A stretch of DNA of 64,000 bases, taken from Gelatoporia subvermispora B (lineage: Eukaryota; Basidiomycota; Agaricomycetes; Polyporales; Gelatoporiaceae). The first letter of the stretch is position 1. Every line of letters starts with the position of its first letter. Location: assembly GCA_000320605.2 (NCBI GenBank), contig KB445792.1, forward strand, positions 1,741,581 through 1,805,580, given 5' to 3'. Of this stretch, positions 34,880 to 47,600 are shown one piece after another. The notes under the pieces are model-generated. The model was not told where the DNA came from. It saw only the letters and a list, made by a program, of their open reading frames with translations, and made no database searches. Made by a program: the position numbers and the translations under genes.

Positions 34880-36873
34880 ATGCGGACTTCCTGGAGCCGT
34901 CCGCTCTCCCTCCTGTTGTCGTCTGCACTGTACAGATCAGTCACCGCTCTCAGTGTCAATGCCCCTTCAAATCCGCCTTCCGAAAATGCGACAATCGTTT
35001 ACGCTAATTTTTTGGGTCTCTCTGTCGAACTTGCCTACCTCAATTTTTACTTTGGCAATACGACCAGCGATGCGCCTCAGCCTATGCTGAATTATCTGTC
35101 CGCGCTGCATGACCGGTCGTCCGGGCTGCCTCTACGCGTTCGCCTCGGAGGCAACTCGATGGACAGTGCGACATACGTTCCGTCGCAGCAAGATATGATA
35201 GAATTCACCGACCCAAACTCAAACTCTAATGACCCTATTGTGAACTTTGGCCCAGTCACTTTCGATGTCATGAACAGTGTCAGCGATTCTGTGGGCGGCA
35301 TACAGTATCTCATAGGTGCGTCGCAAAATATCACACACTGATATAGCTCACCGAATGATAGGATTGAGTCTGCGAGACCCGAACAGCTCAAATATACCAT
35401 TATTGGCCGGGGATGCACAAAAGGCATTGGGTAACAAACTCGACTCGTTCATTCTGGGCAATGTATGTGACCTCGATCAAGCAGCTCGGCAATACAAGCT
35501 AATGAGAATTTTGCGAACCTAGGAGCCCGACCTGTACACCCGTCACGGCGACAGGCCTAACATGGCGAACTACAGTGTGTATGATTATATTGGGGTAAGA
35601 TTACCTACTACCTGCCGTACAGGTCTGATTCGACTGACATCGCTTACCGTTAGGACTACTGGGTCGTACTAGAGAATTTGCAAGATACCCCTACTGATGG
35701 TGATGTCTTGTCATTGGATAAGATTTCGGGCCCGACAATTTGTTGCGTTTGGGTGCGTATCGCGTAACATAACTCTGCCAAATATCCTATTGAAGTTCGG
35801 TGACGCTGTTATCACACTCACAGGATCTGGATGCTGTGCTGCAGTCCGGTTGGCTTAACGACTTCTCGAGCCGCCTGAACTACATCACGCTACAGCATTA
35901 CCCGCAAGATGTCTGTTCCGGTTCATACTCTTTCGGCCTAAGCCACTATCTGCAACACGCTAACACGGTGTCTCTCGCACAATGGCAATCCCCAGGCATC
36001 GACTATCTACTATCTTTACCACCCACGTCCCGTAGACGCCTCATTATGGACGAGTTCAACTCGCTTTCCTGCGGAGGCGTGCCGGGTCTGTCAAACACGT
36101 TTGGTGTGGCTATGTGGACAGCCGATTATGCTCTCCAGATGGCGAGCGTTGGATATTCTGCTGCGTATCTTCACACCCGGGAACCGGGGATCTCGTACAA
36201 CCCCGTCATGCCGCCGGCTGGAGTCGCAGACAACGGTGGAGCGTGGTCAACGAACCCCAATTACTATGCAATGTTGGTAGTTGCGGAAGCGTTACAAGGT
36301 GGAAACGGGAACAGAGTTGTTGATCTCAACATCGCGAACTCGATGCAGAGCACCGGTGCCACAGCGGCGGGTTATGCAGCTTACGACGGAAACGCTTCGG
36401 TCGTCAATAGCATCGTGCTGTTCAACTATGCGAATTCGTCGGGGACCCCTTCCAACTTCTCCCTCGACTCGGCATTCTTCCACTCTGCTCCCTCCGCCAA
36501 GAACGTCACTGTGCGTTTCTTGACGGCTCCTTCGGTCAACGAAGAGGTCTTCGTGACGTGGGGTGGACAGACACTCGCCAATATCGGAGACGGCCTCCTC
36601 ACGCCGGCGTCATCAGCCGCATGGAACGACCAATCCCTTTCATGTGCTAGTGGATGCACGGTGCAGGTACCGGGGCCTGGTGTAGCCGTCCTCTTCTTGA
36701 CAGACCTCTCCACTGTGAGCAACTCTACCGACGACGGAGCAACAAGCAGTGGCACCTCGAGTAGTACAGGTAGCGCACCAACTGGACAACAGACTACGTC
36801 GGGATCGGCAGCGCTTCCAACGCCGGTTGTAGGCATCCTACTGTCGTTCCTCCTGACGCTTGTATACTTCTGA
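34880..36873 (+). CDS. GH79 glycoside hydrolase (beta-glucuronidase/heparanase-like), probably GPI-anchored
   Basis: A secreted enzyme likely to cleave glucuronosyl or 4-O-methylglucuronosyl residues from polysaccharides. MRTSWSRPLSLLLSSALYRS is a signal peptide. The catalytic barrel contains LGLSVELAYLNFYFG, RVRLGGNSMDSA and, across an intron, F-I-L-G-N/E-P-D with the acid/base glutamate at codon 35523-35525. The nucleophile is probably the glutamate of LIMDEFNSLSCGG near 36050. MWTADYALQMASVGYSAAYLHTREPG and the C-terminal beta domain follow. Many N-glycosylation sequons (NVT, NSS, NAS, NFS) occur. The last 80 residues are a Ser/Thr/Gly-rich stretch and a hydrophobic end (VVGILLSFLLTLVYF), the pattern of a GPI anchor signal, so a wall or membrane location is likely. 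Seven or so short introns are confined to the first half, and the second half is a single exon. Confidence 0.85.
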
Positions 36874-37269
36874 GGATCTAACGACATTAGTACGCAGGCT
36901 GGTTTTGTGGGTGCGTCTTGTACATGGACCAATTTGTCTACGTAGTTGTATACCAATGTTTCTACTACGATGTTCCCTCCCCTTTCCTTCGTGTATGCTG
37001 TCGCACTTTGCAGACGTTGATCATTTCATGGGACTGATGTAATTATTTCGCTGTATATATCACCACAGTATATCGAATGTTGTGCAATGTACGTGGTTGC
37101 CGCAACCCTAGTGCTGTATTGCGATTCCACAGAATATTATACCAGGGCGATGACGTAGGGCAGGATCGAGTCCAACTTTGCCGCGTGAGGTTTCGACGTC
37201 CATCCCGATTTCAGCTTCAGATCTCCGACGACTGGGTCGACACAATCTCAGGCTCTCTGCATATCTGCC
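36874..37269. other. Intergenic between two same-strand genes
   Basis: About 395 bases between the GH79 stop and the CCDC97-like start. No gene seen. Confidence 0.4.
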
Positions 37270-38073
37270 ATGTCGCAGCCTCAGGCATCCCCTACAGCCA
37301 TCAACGACGGCAACGTATTATCTTACCTGGGGCTCCCTGCGAACTATCAGCCCCTACCGAGCTCAGATCCCATCGATTTCCTGCTGAGACACCTACGGCA
37401 ACTTCCACCTCACCTCTCTAATCTTTTCGCTGCTGTAACTACACCGAAGCAAAGGACAGTGATCTCCACAGTACGCAACAGACGACTCAAGTACGTTGAA
37501 TCTGACCCGCCCGAATTACGCTTCGATGCCGCGAAGACCACTTGGCCAACCCTATGGCTAGGGAGAGGGCGCCGTGGTCATGAGGAGGGAAAGGAAGAGA
37601 AAGAATGGGCAGATAAGGAGTTCATGGGGAAGACGAAGCAGCATGTAGGAAAGTTGGGCAATCTGCTGGCGGGGTATGAGGAGGAGCGCGAGGCTGAGAG
37701 GGTGAGGGCCCTACGACGTCAACAAGCTGAAGAGCTTGACTCTCTACCGGAAGAAGAGGCGAGTGAGGAAGAGGAGGAGGACGAAGAGGAAGAGGACGAA
37801 GAGGATGCAGTAGGCGGGGTGGAAAAATCATTGGAGGAAACTCCAGATGCGTTCATACGTGTCATCAAGGAACGATTTATCTACGGGCTCCTCGAGGTAT
37901 GTGCTACTGTCTGGCAAGGCATTTGTAGCTGACTACTGCACTCAAGTCTATCGATTATGACAAGGTCGATTGGGACGACCGGTGGGACGCTGCGAGTGAC
38001 CGGGACGCCGAAGAGCAGTGGTTCGATGAGGAGGAGGAAAGTGCCGGTGTGCCTGTGGACTTGTCCGAGTAAC
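37270..38073 (+). CDS. CCDC97-like acidic protein
   Basis: Two exons joined by a short intron near 37896-37946. The protein begins MSQPQASPTAINDGNVLSYL, has LLRHLRQLPPHLSNLFAAVT and VRNRRLKYVESDP, then a helical charged region (WADKEFMGKTKQHVGKLGNL) and a run of glutamates. The C-terminal motif ERFIYGLLE-SIDYDKVDWDDRWD followed by an acidic end is the hallmark of the coiled-coil-domain 97 family, whose animal members are associated with spliceosome factor SF3B. Function in fungi is inferred only. The start at 37270 is the first ATG in frame and the length, near 250 residues, is reasonable. Confidence 0.75.
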
Positions 38074-38555
38074 CCCGCTCAGTGTGACTCGGTACGTTAT
38101 GAAGTCGGTCAAACCTCCCGCTAGCCGTGCCGGCGACGTCTCTCGCGAACCTGGAAAGTTCTTCGAATTACACGAGGCAGGGGTGGTGGGTGTAGCCCGC
38201 CACAATCATGTTGATTCCACGCCGTGGTGGAGGGTACATTTCGTGCCCCACTCGAAAGATCCACCCTTGTACAGCAGATCGTCAGCTCAGTTACGCGAAG
38301 TAGCTCGGGCGCAGCTTCCACCGCAATGCCCTACGGCCAACGGGAAACCCTCTCCCAACTCCGCGAGAGTCTCGATCGGAAGCTGTGAAATGATGATTCG
38401 CTCGGACCGGAGACATATAACTTCTCACCTCAGCCTCCTGGTTATCGCCTGATGCCCTACGCCCGAGCATCATGGCAAACGCGCGTTGACGCCGGCCATG
38501 GGATATATCTGTGTTAGCATGGCCCTCGCTCGTCCGACATTCGGGCTGCTGCAGG
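38074..38555. other. Intergenic between two same-strand genes
   Basis: About 480 bases. A frame is open from 38099 to 38452 (beginning MKSVKPPASRAGDVSREP), but it has no recognisable domain, so I leave it unannotated. The 14-3-3 promoter and leader must be here. Confidence 0.35.
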
Positions 38556-39460
38556 ATGTCTCCTGTAAGTATGGCATGACTAAATTGTTGCTCTTCCACT
38601 GATACTCTATGTAGACGAACGTTACGCTGTCCCGATTGGACTGTCTCTTCCTCGCGAAAGTCGCCGACCAGGCTGAGCGGTACCAAGGTCGGCAAATTCT
38701 TATGGTCGTTCATGCATTTGAAACAATGGTCATTAACGAATACGAGTGATATAGATGTTATTGCGCAGCTGAAGCGGGTCGTCACTGCTTCAGATGTCCA
38801 GCTTACCCTCGATGAGCGCAACCTTCTCTCAATTGCCTACAAGAATATTACAGCCGCCTTTCGCGCCAGTTGGCGTACCATTGATACTCTGCAGCGCGCA
38901 CAAATACATCATCTTCCGCGAGAGGAGCTCGCCCTGATGGACGTGCAGAAAGAGAGGATCGAGGCGGACATCGCCACTACATGCCAGGACATCATCGGGC
39001 TATTAGAGGGCTGTCTAATTCCCTCTGCGGAAACCGGAGAAGAGAAGGTCTTCTATTGCAAAATGTTCGCGTCTTCAGCATTCCAGGCTATTTCAGCTAA
39101 TATTCGGTTCATAGGCGTGGTGATTACTATCGTTACCTCGCAGAAGCATCCCGCGGGAAGGCCCGAGAGGAACACGCATCGACGTCATTGGAAGCATACA
39201 AGTACGCATACAAGCACGCCCTGAGCACCCTGGATTCTGCGCATCCCACACGTCTTGGCTTGGCGCTCAACTTCGCGGTATACTATCATGACATCTTGCA
39301 GAGCCCAGAACGCGCCTGCTATTTGGCCAAACATGCTTTCGATGAAGCTGTGGCTTCGGTAACCGAGCCCACATTCACGGGGCAAATACTTGAAGACTCT
39401 TTGATGATCCTGCATTTGCTGAAGGACGACTTGATCCTCTGGTCGGGGGAGTTCCGCTAG
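38556..39460 (+). CDS. Divergent 14-3-3 protein
   Basis: A phosphoserine/phosphothreonine-binding adaptor of the 14-3-3 family. A tiny first exon (38556-38564, M-S-P) is spliced to TNVTLSRLDCLFLAKVADQA. Next come AERYQ, an intron, and DVIAQLKRVVTASDVQLTLD. The family signature is present as ERNLLSIAYKNITAAFRASW, the second as KMRGDYYRYLAEASRGKA (across an intron), and LGLALNFAVYYHDILQSPER follows. The phosphate-binding residues Lys in YKN, Arg in RASWR and the Arg-Tyr pair in YYRYLAE are all retained. It departs from the usual fungal 14-3-3: many substitutions in helices 2-5, and the C-terminus stops at DDLILWSGEFR, without the long acidic tail. It is probably a second, specialised isoform; the canonical gene is not in this window. 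Confidence 0.85.
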
Positions 39461-39805
39461 AGGGTGTGAGTTTGCAACCATCGACCCTATTCCCTTCTGA
39501 GCTCACCGTCAGATATCTCGCCAAGCCACTGTTGGCAGGCTTGTATTCGAGATCTGTACACCTCCTGAGCGCGGAATCCTGCCCTTCCGTAGCCCCCGCA
39601 GTGATGCTGGTACACCCTGCGGCCGTCTATCCCTTGTACATACCTCAACCATGTATTCCAATTCCTGCTGCTCACTCATGTGCCCTATCTCTATCATGTG
39701 AAACGACTACCAATGTTACAATGTTACGGTACTGCTACGAAGTCCTGTCTTTAGTTAGTATTCCAATGACATATACATAGAGCAAACTAAATGGAAGCTT
39801 GACAT
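39461..39805. other. 3' region of 14-3-3 and upstream of tRNA-Arg
   Basis: About 345 bases with no coding signal. The last 25 bases before 39806 are AT-rich, as often seen just upstream of pol III genes. Confidence 0.4.
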
Positions 39806-39887
39806 GGCCGCCTGGCGAAATGGCATCGCGTCTGACTACGATTGAGTTGTTATCAGGAGATTGCAGGTTCGACCCCTGCGGTGGTCA
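39806..39887 (+). tRNA. tRNA-Arg (ACG) with a 10-nt intron
   Basis: Cloverleaf: acceptor GGCCGCC/GGTGGTC (39806-39812 with 39880-39886, two G-T pairs), D-stem GCGA/TCGC, anticodon stem TCTGA/TCAGG, T-stem GCAGG/CCTGC with loop TTCGACC, and discriminator A. The anticodon ACG (39838-39840) reads CGU/C/A after A-to-I editing. A 10-nt intron (39842-39851) lies directly after position 37. T-runs follow (39887 onward), fitting pol III termination. Its exons are identical to the copy at 55680-55761. Confidence 0.95.
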
Positions 39888-40058
39888 TTTTGACTTTTTG
39901 AGCTCTCCTCATCACTGCGAGCTCCCACACTTCCCGTTGTCATTTCGCCAGACCTTAGCCTCAGATGGCAAAATTTATACGTCCAAAAGCGAAGATCTAG
40001 AGAGCTTGAGCGACGTTTATTCGTCTATGATGCATGCAGCGCAACGTTTATTACAACA

Positions 40059-41452
40059 TCAAGCTGAGCCGTGGGTTCTCCGTTCTTCCGACTCCTGGGC
40101 AAATGTAGCCGCTACCAATAACGGGAACACTAGTGTTGCGTCTGCAAAGACCTGTGACCGGAGAACGACACATGAAGTAAACAGATCATTGCAGCAAATT
40201 TCGAGACATACCTTGACACTCTCCGCGTCTGCCCTTATCTTTCCCCATGAGATAGCTTCGTCAGGTCTCGCTCCGGAATCTGACCCATCAAATTCTTGGC
40301 CCGTATTCTGGAACGCCCCGACGTCAGTAAAGGTATGTATTTGATGCGCTGAGACCACGTACTATGTAAACGGAGTAATCTGCACCGTTACGCTGTGTCG
40401 AGAGGATCGTTAGGGCGAGCGAAGGTAGTGTCTATGTGAAGGCTCACGATCAACATTGCGTTGGCAATCTGATGTTTACAGACCCCTCCACCGAGAATAA
40501 TCATTCCAGCTTTTTTCGACTTACGAGACAATTCGTTCAATGCGCGAATGTCACGGACAATATCGACAATCAGGCCTGGCGACTTGAAGGAATGGAAATA
40601 AACCATGTCTCCCAGTGATCCGTCTGTAAGGGCAGGGCAAAACACTGGGATATCATTCTGTATAGTACTTCAGCATCGGTACACGTGACGGCCAAACGTA
40701 GAGAAGTAGGTGTCCTATTCACTTTGTACGCCCAGTAATAGACTGATTCCTCGTTATCAATTTCTTTTCCCAGTCTTCGGATGAACGAGCTCGGCGACCA
40801 GACTTCTCCGGTCTCCTTTTGTTCCGCCAGCATGGCATCAAGAATAGGCGTGAGCCAATCCTCGAATTTACAGTAATTGTCATTCGGGACGACGAGGTTG
40901 CCGATGCGGTTCATTCCCCGTCTGCGGAGATCTGCGCCGTCCAGATTGAAGTCGGCGAGATATGTTTTGCCCAGGCACTTTATGAAGTCCTCTTCGATGC
41001 CGCCAGCTGTAGTAACGATCGCTTTTACATGTTTGTGCTTGACGAGGTGCAAGATCACTTCACGAAGACCAGACGAGATCAGGTTCGAGGTGTAGCCCAG
41101 GAAGATATCGCAGCGAGTGTTTGCCCTGACTTCCGGGATCAGGTATTCTTCCGACTCGTCTTCAGCGATGGGCTCATCCGACAGGCGCCATTTGCGCTAC
41201 AAGGATGAGAAAGGACGCGACGAAAGAACAGTGCAGCAAGCGTACCATTTTGTTGACGATCTCAATCGCCTTTCCGAGGCTAGTTGCCTGAAACCCAATT
41301 CGCTTGTAGCTCTCCAGCAGCTGCTGCAACGAGATGGATTGATCGAAATCAGGACCCTCGACAGAGACGGCTTCATCTGGGATCGGTTCTGACGGCTTTA
41401 AGACAGCTGCTGATGCTCCTTGAGGTACGGTAGGTTTCGACGAGGAGGCCAT
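40059..41452 (-). CDS. Deoxyhypusine synthase
   Basis: A cytosolic NAD-dependent enzyme that transfers the aminobutyl group of spermidine to a lysine of eIF5A, the first step of hypusine formation. [20 protein letters not shown] is followed by [20 protein letters not shown] and, after an intron, RKWRLSDEP. The NAD-binding part includes [36 protein letters not shown] and ESVYYWAYK. The active-site lysine sits in [14 protein letters not shown] 30-nt microexon (40392-40363) encodes [10 protein letters not shown], and the next exon continues [20 protein letters not shown]. The end is [20 protein letters not shown] and a short tail. All catalytic segments are intact. The ATG at 41452 is only about 210 bases from the divergent SEC7 start, so the two genes share a promoter region. 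Confidence 0.93.
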
Positions 41453-41664
41453 AGTGAAGATGTGTGAAGACGACGAAGTGAGCAGAAGATGAAAGCAAGA
41501 AGCTAGAAAATGTATTGGTCAAGTGTGAACAACTAAGCGCCAACGAGCGCTTCGCGCGCCGCGGCGCCAGCGTCGCCGCAGTGCGCCCGGTCTCATCACA
41601 CCCTGCCCTCATCGTCCCAGACAACGAACAAGTCGACGACTAGTGCTGGCAGCTCTCCTCCTGC
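41453..41664. promoter_or_regulatory. Compact bidirectional promoter
   Basis: Only 212 bases separate the ATG codons of deoxyhypusine synthase (minus) and SEC7 (plus). Its centre (41535-41585) is GC-rich with several CG dinucleotides. Both genes are housekeeping genes, which fits a shared promoter. Confidence 0.5.
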
Positions 41665-44600
41665 ATGGCTGCAGCTGACCTTGAATGGGCTTCGTCGATT
41701 CCTCTACCTCTCTCGCCGCCTGCTGACACGCCTGACTTCTCGTCTGAGCTTGTCCCCGTGCCCAGGGATCCCGTCAACGAGAACTATGCCAGGTCAATCG
41801 AAGGCGAGCGTGTCGTCGATCAGCAAGATACGGAAGAGCATCATGTAACCTCTCAAGAATCTGCCCTGGAGCCAGAGTATCAGGAACACGAGATTACTGT
41901 GCCTCATGGCGATGCTGCGTCACAAGAACAGGACGCCCCTTCCACCGTCAACGCCGAAGCACCTCTCGAGTCTCCAGCACCTATACAAGATGCACGTCTT
42001 CCCGCCCTTTCCGCAGAAGCAGTGGCGTCTCTACCCCCGACACCACCTGCGAAACCTGCCGTGGATGCGCCACCCATTAGTCCTCCAGCGCGTCGAGACA
42101 GTTTGCCGCCCACATCCGCAACCAATGGTAATGCACGGACATCCATCGAGAGCACAAGCTCCAGGTTCACAGACGGCCAGCGCAGAACTCGCAATATTCC
42201 GGCTCCTGTGGACACATCACGGAGGTCGTCCTCACCTGCATCGCATAGGCGTTCCCTGACCATCTCAAAGGGTCACACAGTATCCGTGGTACTGATCTCC
42301 TCGGCCCTTGAAACCATTGCTGCTTCACGGGAAGCGAAGCGGTCTGTACCCCTCCGAGAGAGTGTGCAGCGTGCTCTGGATATGGTCAAGTCGGGGCAAG
42401 GCGGTGATCGTCCCCGTGAAATATTCGAGCCGCTGCGTCTTGCGTGCGAAACTCGCAATGAAAAGTTGATGATCGCCAGCTTGGATTGTATCTCCAAGTT
42501 GATCTCATATTCATTCTTTGTTGAGTCCGACCCCGAATCACAACAGTTGCCCTCGCCGCCTGTTTCCCCCAACCCAAGGCATTCCATGTCTAATGGCTCT
42601 CACACCAGCTTACCTGCTCCTACCCTCGTCGACTTGGTTGTCCATACCATCACGTCTTGTCACACCGAAACCACTCCAGAGGCCGTCTCTTTGCAGATCG
42701 TGAAGGCCCTATTGGCCTTAGTCCTCTCTCCGACTGTCCTTGTGCATCAATCATCACTGCTGAAAGCGGTCCGTACTGTCTACAATGTGTTCCTACTTAG
42801 CACGGATCCTGTGAACCAGATGGTCGCGCAAGGTGGTCTTACCCAGATGGTGAATCATGTCTTCGTGCGATGTAGGGCATCCCCGAGATCTCCTGGAAGC
42901 GACTCATTCGTCGCACTTTCTGGCCGGGACGACAGGCTTTCATTCTCGAAGAGGTCTTCAATGACTCCGTCACTGGGAAGCGCTACGTTACCTTCCATAC
43001 CATCCTCGTCACGCACAGACGTCACTGCGACAGAGGAGCCGGAATCTGTCGTCCAATCTTCGGGTAATGGCGATGGTGCCTACCCAAACGGGACTCCAGA
43101 AAGGGAACACCATGATTTCTCTGATGCATCAACCTTGAAAAGTCCAAGTGGCGCTGGTCATCAGAATGGTCATGCAAAGGCTGGCAATCATCTCTCGTGA
43201 GTAATTATTCACCGTTAATATATACTTACCTCACAAGGTATTTCGTAGGGAACCTTCTGACACAGCGGCTAGCGAGACTTTGGCAGATGAAGAAGGCGAC
43301 ATGTCACTGAGGCCATTATCAACGCAAGAGCTGTTCATCAAGGATGCGTTCTTAGTGTTCCGAGCACTCTGTAAGCTAACGATGAAGCCGTTGAACACCG
43401 AAAGGTAGTTTTATCCCTGCAAGATGTATACCAGTATTGATGCAGCCTCACAGTGAGCGCGATCTGAAGTCCCACGCGATGCGTTCGAAGTTGCTATCGC
43501 TTCATCTCGTGCTCACAATTCTGAACAACCACATGCCCCTCTTCGTATCGCCCTCTGCAATTATTTACTCCAGCTCCTCGCATGAGGCGACGCCCTTCAT
43601 CCAAGCAGTCAATCAATACCTCTGTCTTTGTTTGAGCCGCAATGCCGTCAGCCCGGTCCCGCAAGTGTTCGATATCAGTGTAGAAATATTCTGGAGGGTG
43701 ATTTCCGGCATGCGTACAAAGCTCAAGGTCAATATATTATGACATTTACAGGATCGATGATTGACACTTGGCTCATAGAAAGAGATCGAGGTGTTGTTAC
43801 ACGAGATCTTCATCCCAATACTGGAGATGAAGACATCCACCCTGAAGCAGAAGGCGGTGATCCTTGGGATGCTGCAGCGCCTGTGCCAGGATCCGCAAGC
43901 CCTTGTCGAAATTTACCTCAATTACGATTGTGATAGCGAGGCCGCGGACAACATTTACGAGCAGTGAGTTCAGTCTATCGACGAGCTGTGACATTCCTTT
44001 GAGTTTGTTCTCATTTCTCAAAGCCTCATGAACATCCTCTCGAAGTTGAGTACAGCACCAATTACTCACGCAGCGCAGAAAGGAAACGATCCTGGCAGCC
44101 CCTCGCTCCAGCCCGCCACAAAGAACAATCCAGCCTCTGTCCCGCCCGCTCTCAGTACCTCTGCTCTGACAGTACCGGGCTCAGTCGATACGTCAGCGAT
44201 AGGCCAATCTGAGCAGCAGCTTCGGAGACAAGGCCTGGAATGCCTCGTAGCTGTGCTCAGATCCCTAGTCGCCTGGGGAACTGCAGGCACAACGGTGCTC
44301 GATAACGGTTCTGAGCCTGCCATTCGGTCACAGATGAGCGAGGACACGCGGAGGGAAAGCCTCACTCCCGATATTTCGTCCGATAGAGTATCCTATGTCA
44401 GTGCAGATCCAACGAGACAGCCGACACCGGATGTTGTCGATGATCCGAGCAAGTTCGAGAGTGCGAAGCAGAGGAAGACAACCCTGCTCGAAGGCATCAA
44501 GAAGTTCAACACTAAGCCGAAGCGGGTATGTGCGGCGTCCAGTCTCACGAAGACGGTCACTGACGAGCATCCTGAAGGGTATCATATTTTTCATCGAGAC

Positions 44601-47600
44601 TGGTTTTATTCCCAGCAATTCTCCTCAGGATATCGCGAGGTTTTTACTGGAGACTGATGGCTTGAGTAAGGCGATGATCGGCGAATACCTTGGAGAGGGG
44701 TATGTTTTCAGTTGTCCAAACAATCCAAATATGAGACTCACCTTATGCATAAGTGACGAGGAGAATATTGCAATCATGCACGCATTTGTGGATCTGATGG
44801 AATTCAGAAACCTTCCATTCGTCGATGCTCTCAGGACATTCTTACAGGCGTTCCGTCTACCCGGCGAGGCGCAGAAAATAGATCGATACATGCTTAAGTT
44901 TGCGGAACGTTATATTGCTGGGAATCCCCAGACACCGTTTGCTAATGCGGGTACGTAATGTGCCATCCGACACATCGAGTTGGCTGACATAGCGGAATGG
45001 TCTAGATACCGCTTATGTCCTGGCATATTCGACGATCTTACTGAACACCGATGCCCATAACCCCCAGGTTAAACATCGCATGACTAAAGTCGATTTCATC
45101 AAGAATAACCGAGGCATCAATGACGGGCAAGACCTTCCCGAAGAACTCCTCTCATCAATTTTCGACGAGATCATCTCAAATGAGATCAGGATGAAGGATG
45201 AAGTTGAGGCTGCGCCTGTACCGACCACGCCTGGGCCTGGCCTTGCGAATGCTTTGGCCAACGTAGGTCGTGACCTGCAGAAGGAGGCATACATGACGCA
45301 ATCCAACAATATGGCCAATAAGACAGAGGTGTGCGAGCTTGTGCAGTTGTGTACACCTGTCCTGAACTTGTTTGTAGGCACTATTCAGAACTTTGATGCG
45401 TTCACAGCGCAAAGGTTCCAAATCCAACGAGCAGTTCTTCAGTGCCTCGCACTTCGTGCATGTACGTCCGATGTTCGAGGTAGCATGGATTCCTTTCTTG
45501 GCAGGCATTTCCGGCCCTCTCCAAGAGACTGCCGACCTGGAGGTAGTTGAACTATGTCTGGATGGATTCAAGAACGCCATCAAGATTGTCTGCTTCTTCG
45601 ATCTTGAGCTAGAGCGCAATGCGTTCGTGACTACCCTTGCCAAGTTCACGTTCTTGAACAATCTAGGAGAGATGAAGACGAAGAATATGGAAGCAATCAA
45701 GGCTCTTCTGGATATTGCTGTCACCGATGGTAACAATTTGAAGGGCTCTTGGCGCGAGATCCTCTCTTGTGTCAGTCAACTTGAACATATGCAATTGATA
45801 AGCAGCGGTGTCGATGTACCCGATGCTAGGAAAGGGTAAGCATTTTACCAGATTCCCTACGTTCACTCAGGTAGATCTTACACCTCGTCCTTCAGTCGTG
45901 CCCGAAAGCCTCCTACGGAAGAGTTGGCTAACGAAAGTCGCTCCACCCATATCACCGTCGCTGCTGATATGGTCTTCTCACTTAGTCACTACCTCTCCGG
46001 GGTGCGTCAAGGATTTGCTTCGAGGTTGACCATAATGACTGACATTCCAACAGACAGCGATCGTCGATTTCGTGCGTGCGCTGTGTGAAGTATCTTGGGA
46101 GGAGATTCAGTCGTCAGGCCTTTCTCAACATCCTCGGTTGTTCAGCTTGCAAAAGCTCGTCGAGATATCTTATTACAACATGAACCGTATCCGTCTCGAG
46201 TGGTCGAACCTCTGGGATATTCTGGGAGAACACTTCAATCAGGTAACTATCTTTGAAACATTGAGATCCTCCGTTTTCATTATTTGGTCTAGGTATGCCG
46301 CCACAATAACCCGCATGTCGCATTCTTCGCGTTGGACGCTCTTCGGCAATTGGCGATGCGCTTCTTGGAGAAAGAGGAGCTACCGCACTTCAAATTCCAG
46401 AAGGACTTTTTGAAGCCATTCGAGTACACCATGATCAACAATTCCAATCCTGATGTCCGCGACATGGTGCTTTCTCAATTCCTCTATAGGTTATACAACC
46501 TCTGACGTTAGCCCTGTAGGTCTTGCAATGCCTCCAGCAAATGATCGCTGCACGAGTTGAGAACATGCGTTCCGGTTGGCGTACGATGTTCGGTGTCTTC
46601 TCTGCTGCATCGCGAGTACCCACAGGTACGTGAAGCACGCCTCGTTTACAGGACACCGTGATCTGATCACAGCCCTCAGAACGAATTGCGAATTCTGCTT
46701 TTGAGATAGTGAATCGTCTCAACCGAGAACACTTCTCTGCCATCGTGCGACATGGATCCTTTGCAGATCTTACCGTGTGCATCACGGATTTCTGCAAAGT
46801 GAGCAAATACCAGAAGATCAGTCTTTTGGCTATGGCTATGCTTCGTGGCGTCATCCCTACTATGCTTGAGTCTCCTGACTGCGGGTTCAAATCACCGACC
46901 GGGAACAGTACATCTGATGATCCAATGATCAAGTTCTGGTTCCCAGTGCTATTTGGCTTCTACGACGTCATCATGAATGGTGACGACTTGGAAGTGAGGC
47001 GTCTGTGAGTATCCTCTTTGCGTCCGATGCACGCACCTGACGATTATCTCTAGCGCCTTGGACTCGTTGTTTGCGACGTTGAAGACTTACGGCAACACCT
47101 TCCCTGTTGACTTCTGGGACACGATTTGTCAAGAGATACTGTTCCCTATTTTCGCGGTCTTGAAATCCAGTCAAGACCTGTCCCGATTCAACACGCAGGA
47201 GGATATGAGTGTTTGGCTGTCCACGACATTGATCCAAGCTCTGCGCGATCTCATCGACCTCTACACGTTCTACTTCGAAACCTTGGAACGATTCCTGGAC
47301 CGTCTACTAGAGCTCTTATGTGTCTGTATCTGTCAAGGTAGGGACAACTCTTTCGAGGTGATGCGTGGTGATGAATCGATTCTCTCAGAGCATGACACTT
47401 TGGCTCGTATTGGCGCCTCTTGTCTGCAGCAGCTGCTCGAGAGCAATGTCCACAAGCTCACACCATCGCGATGGGAGCAGGTCGCGACAACGTTTGTGAA
47501 GCTGTTCAGGAGCACAACCCCCCACCAGTTGTTCGATGAGAACTTGCGGGTAGAGATTGACGGCAGCTCTCCCGACCTGCAGGATTCCCCAGGTAGATTC

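Noticed and set aside
38084..38452. Open frame of about 120 codons between the CCDC97-like and 14-3-3 genes
   Set aside because: No recognisable domain or splice sites, and it would use up nearly all the promoter space of the 14-3-3 gene; the opposite strand is open as well, typical of GC-rich shadow frames.
38512..38530. TTAGCATGGCCC resembling part of U6 snRNA
   Set aside because: Only the short core matches; the rest of U6 and the expected pol III signals are missing.
46878..46900. GGGTTCAAATC as a possible tRNA T-arm
   Set aside because: The flanking bases do not pair and the stretch is coding sequence of SEC7.
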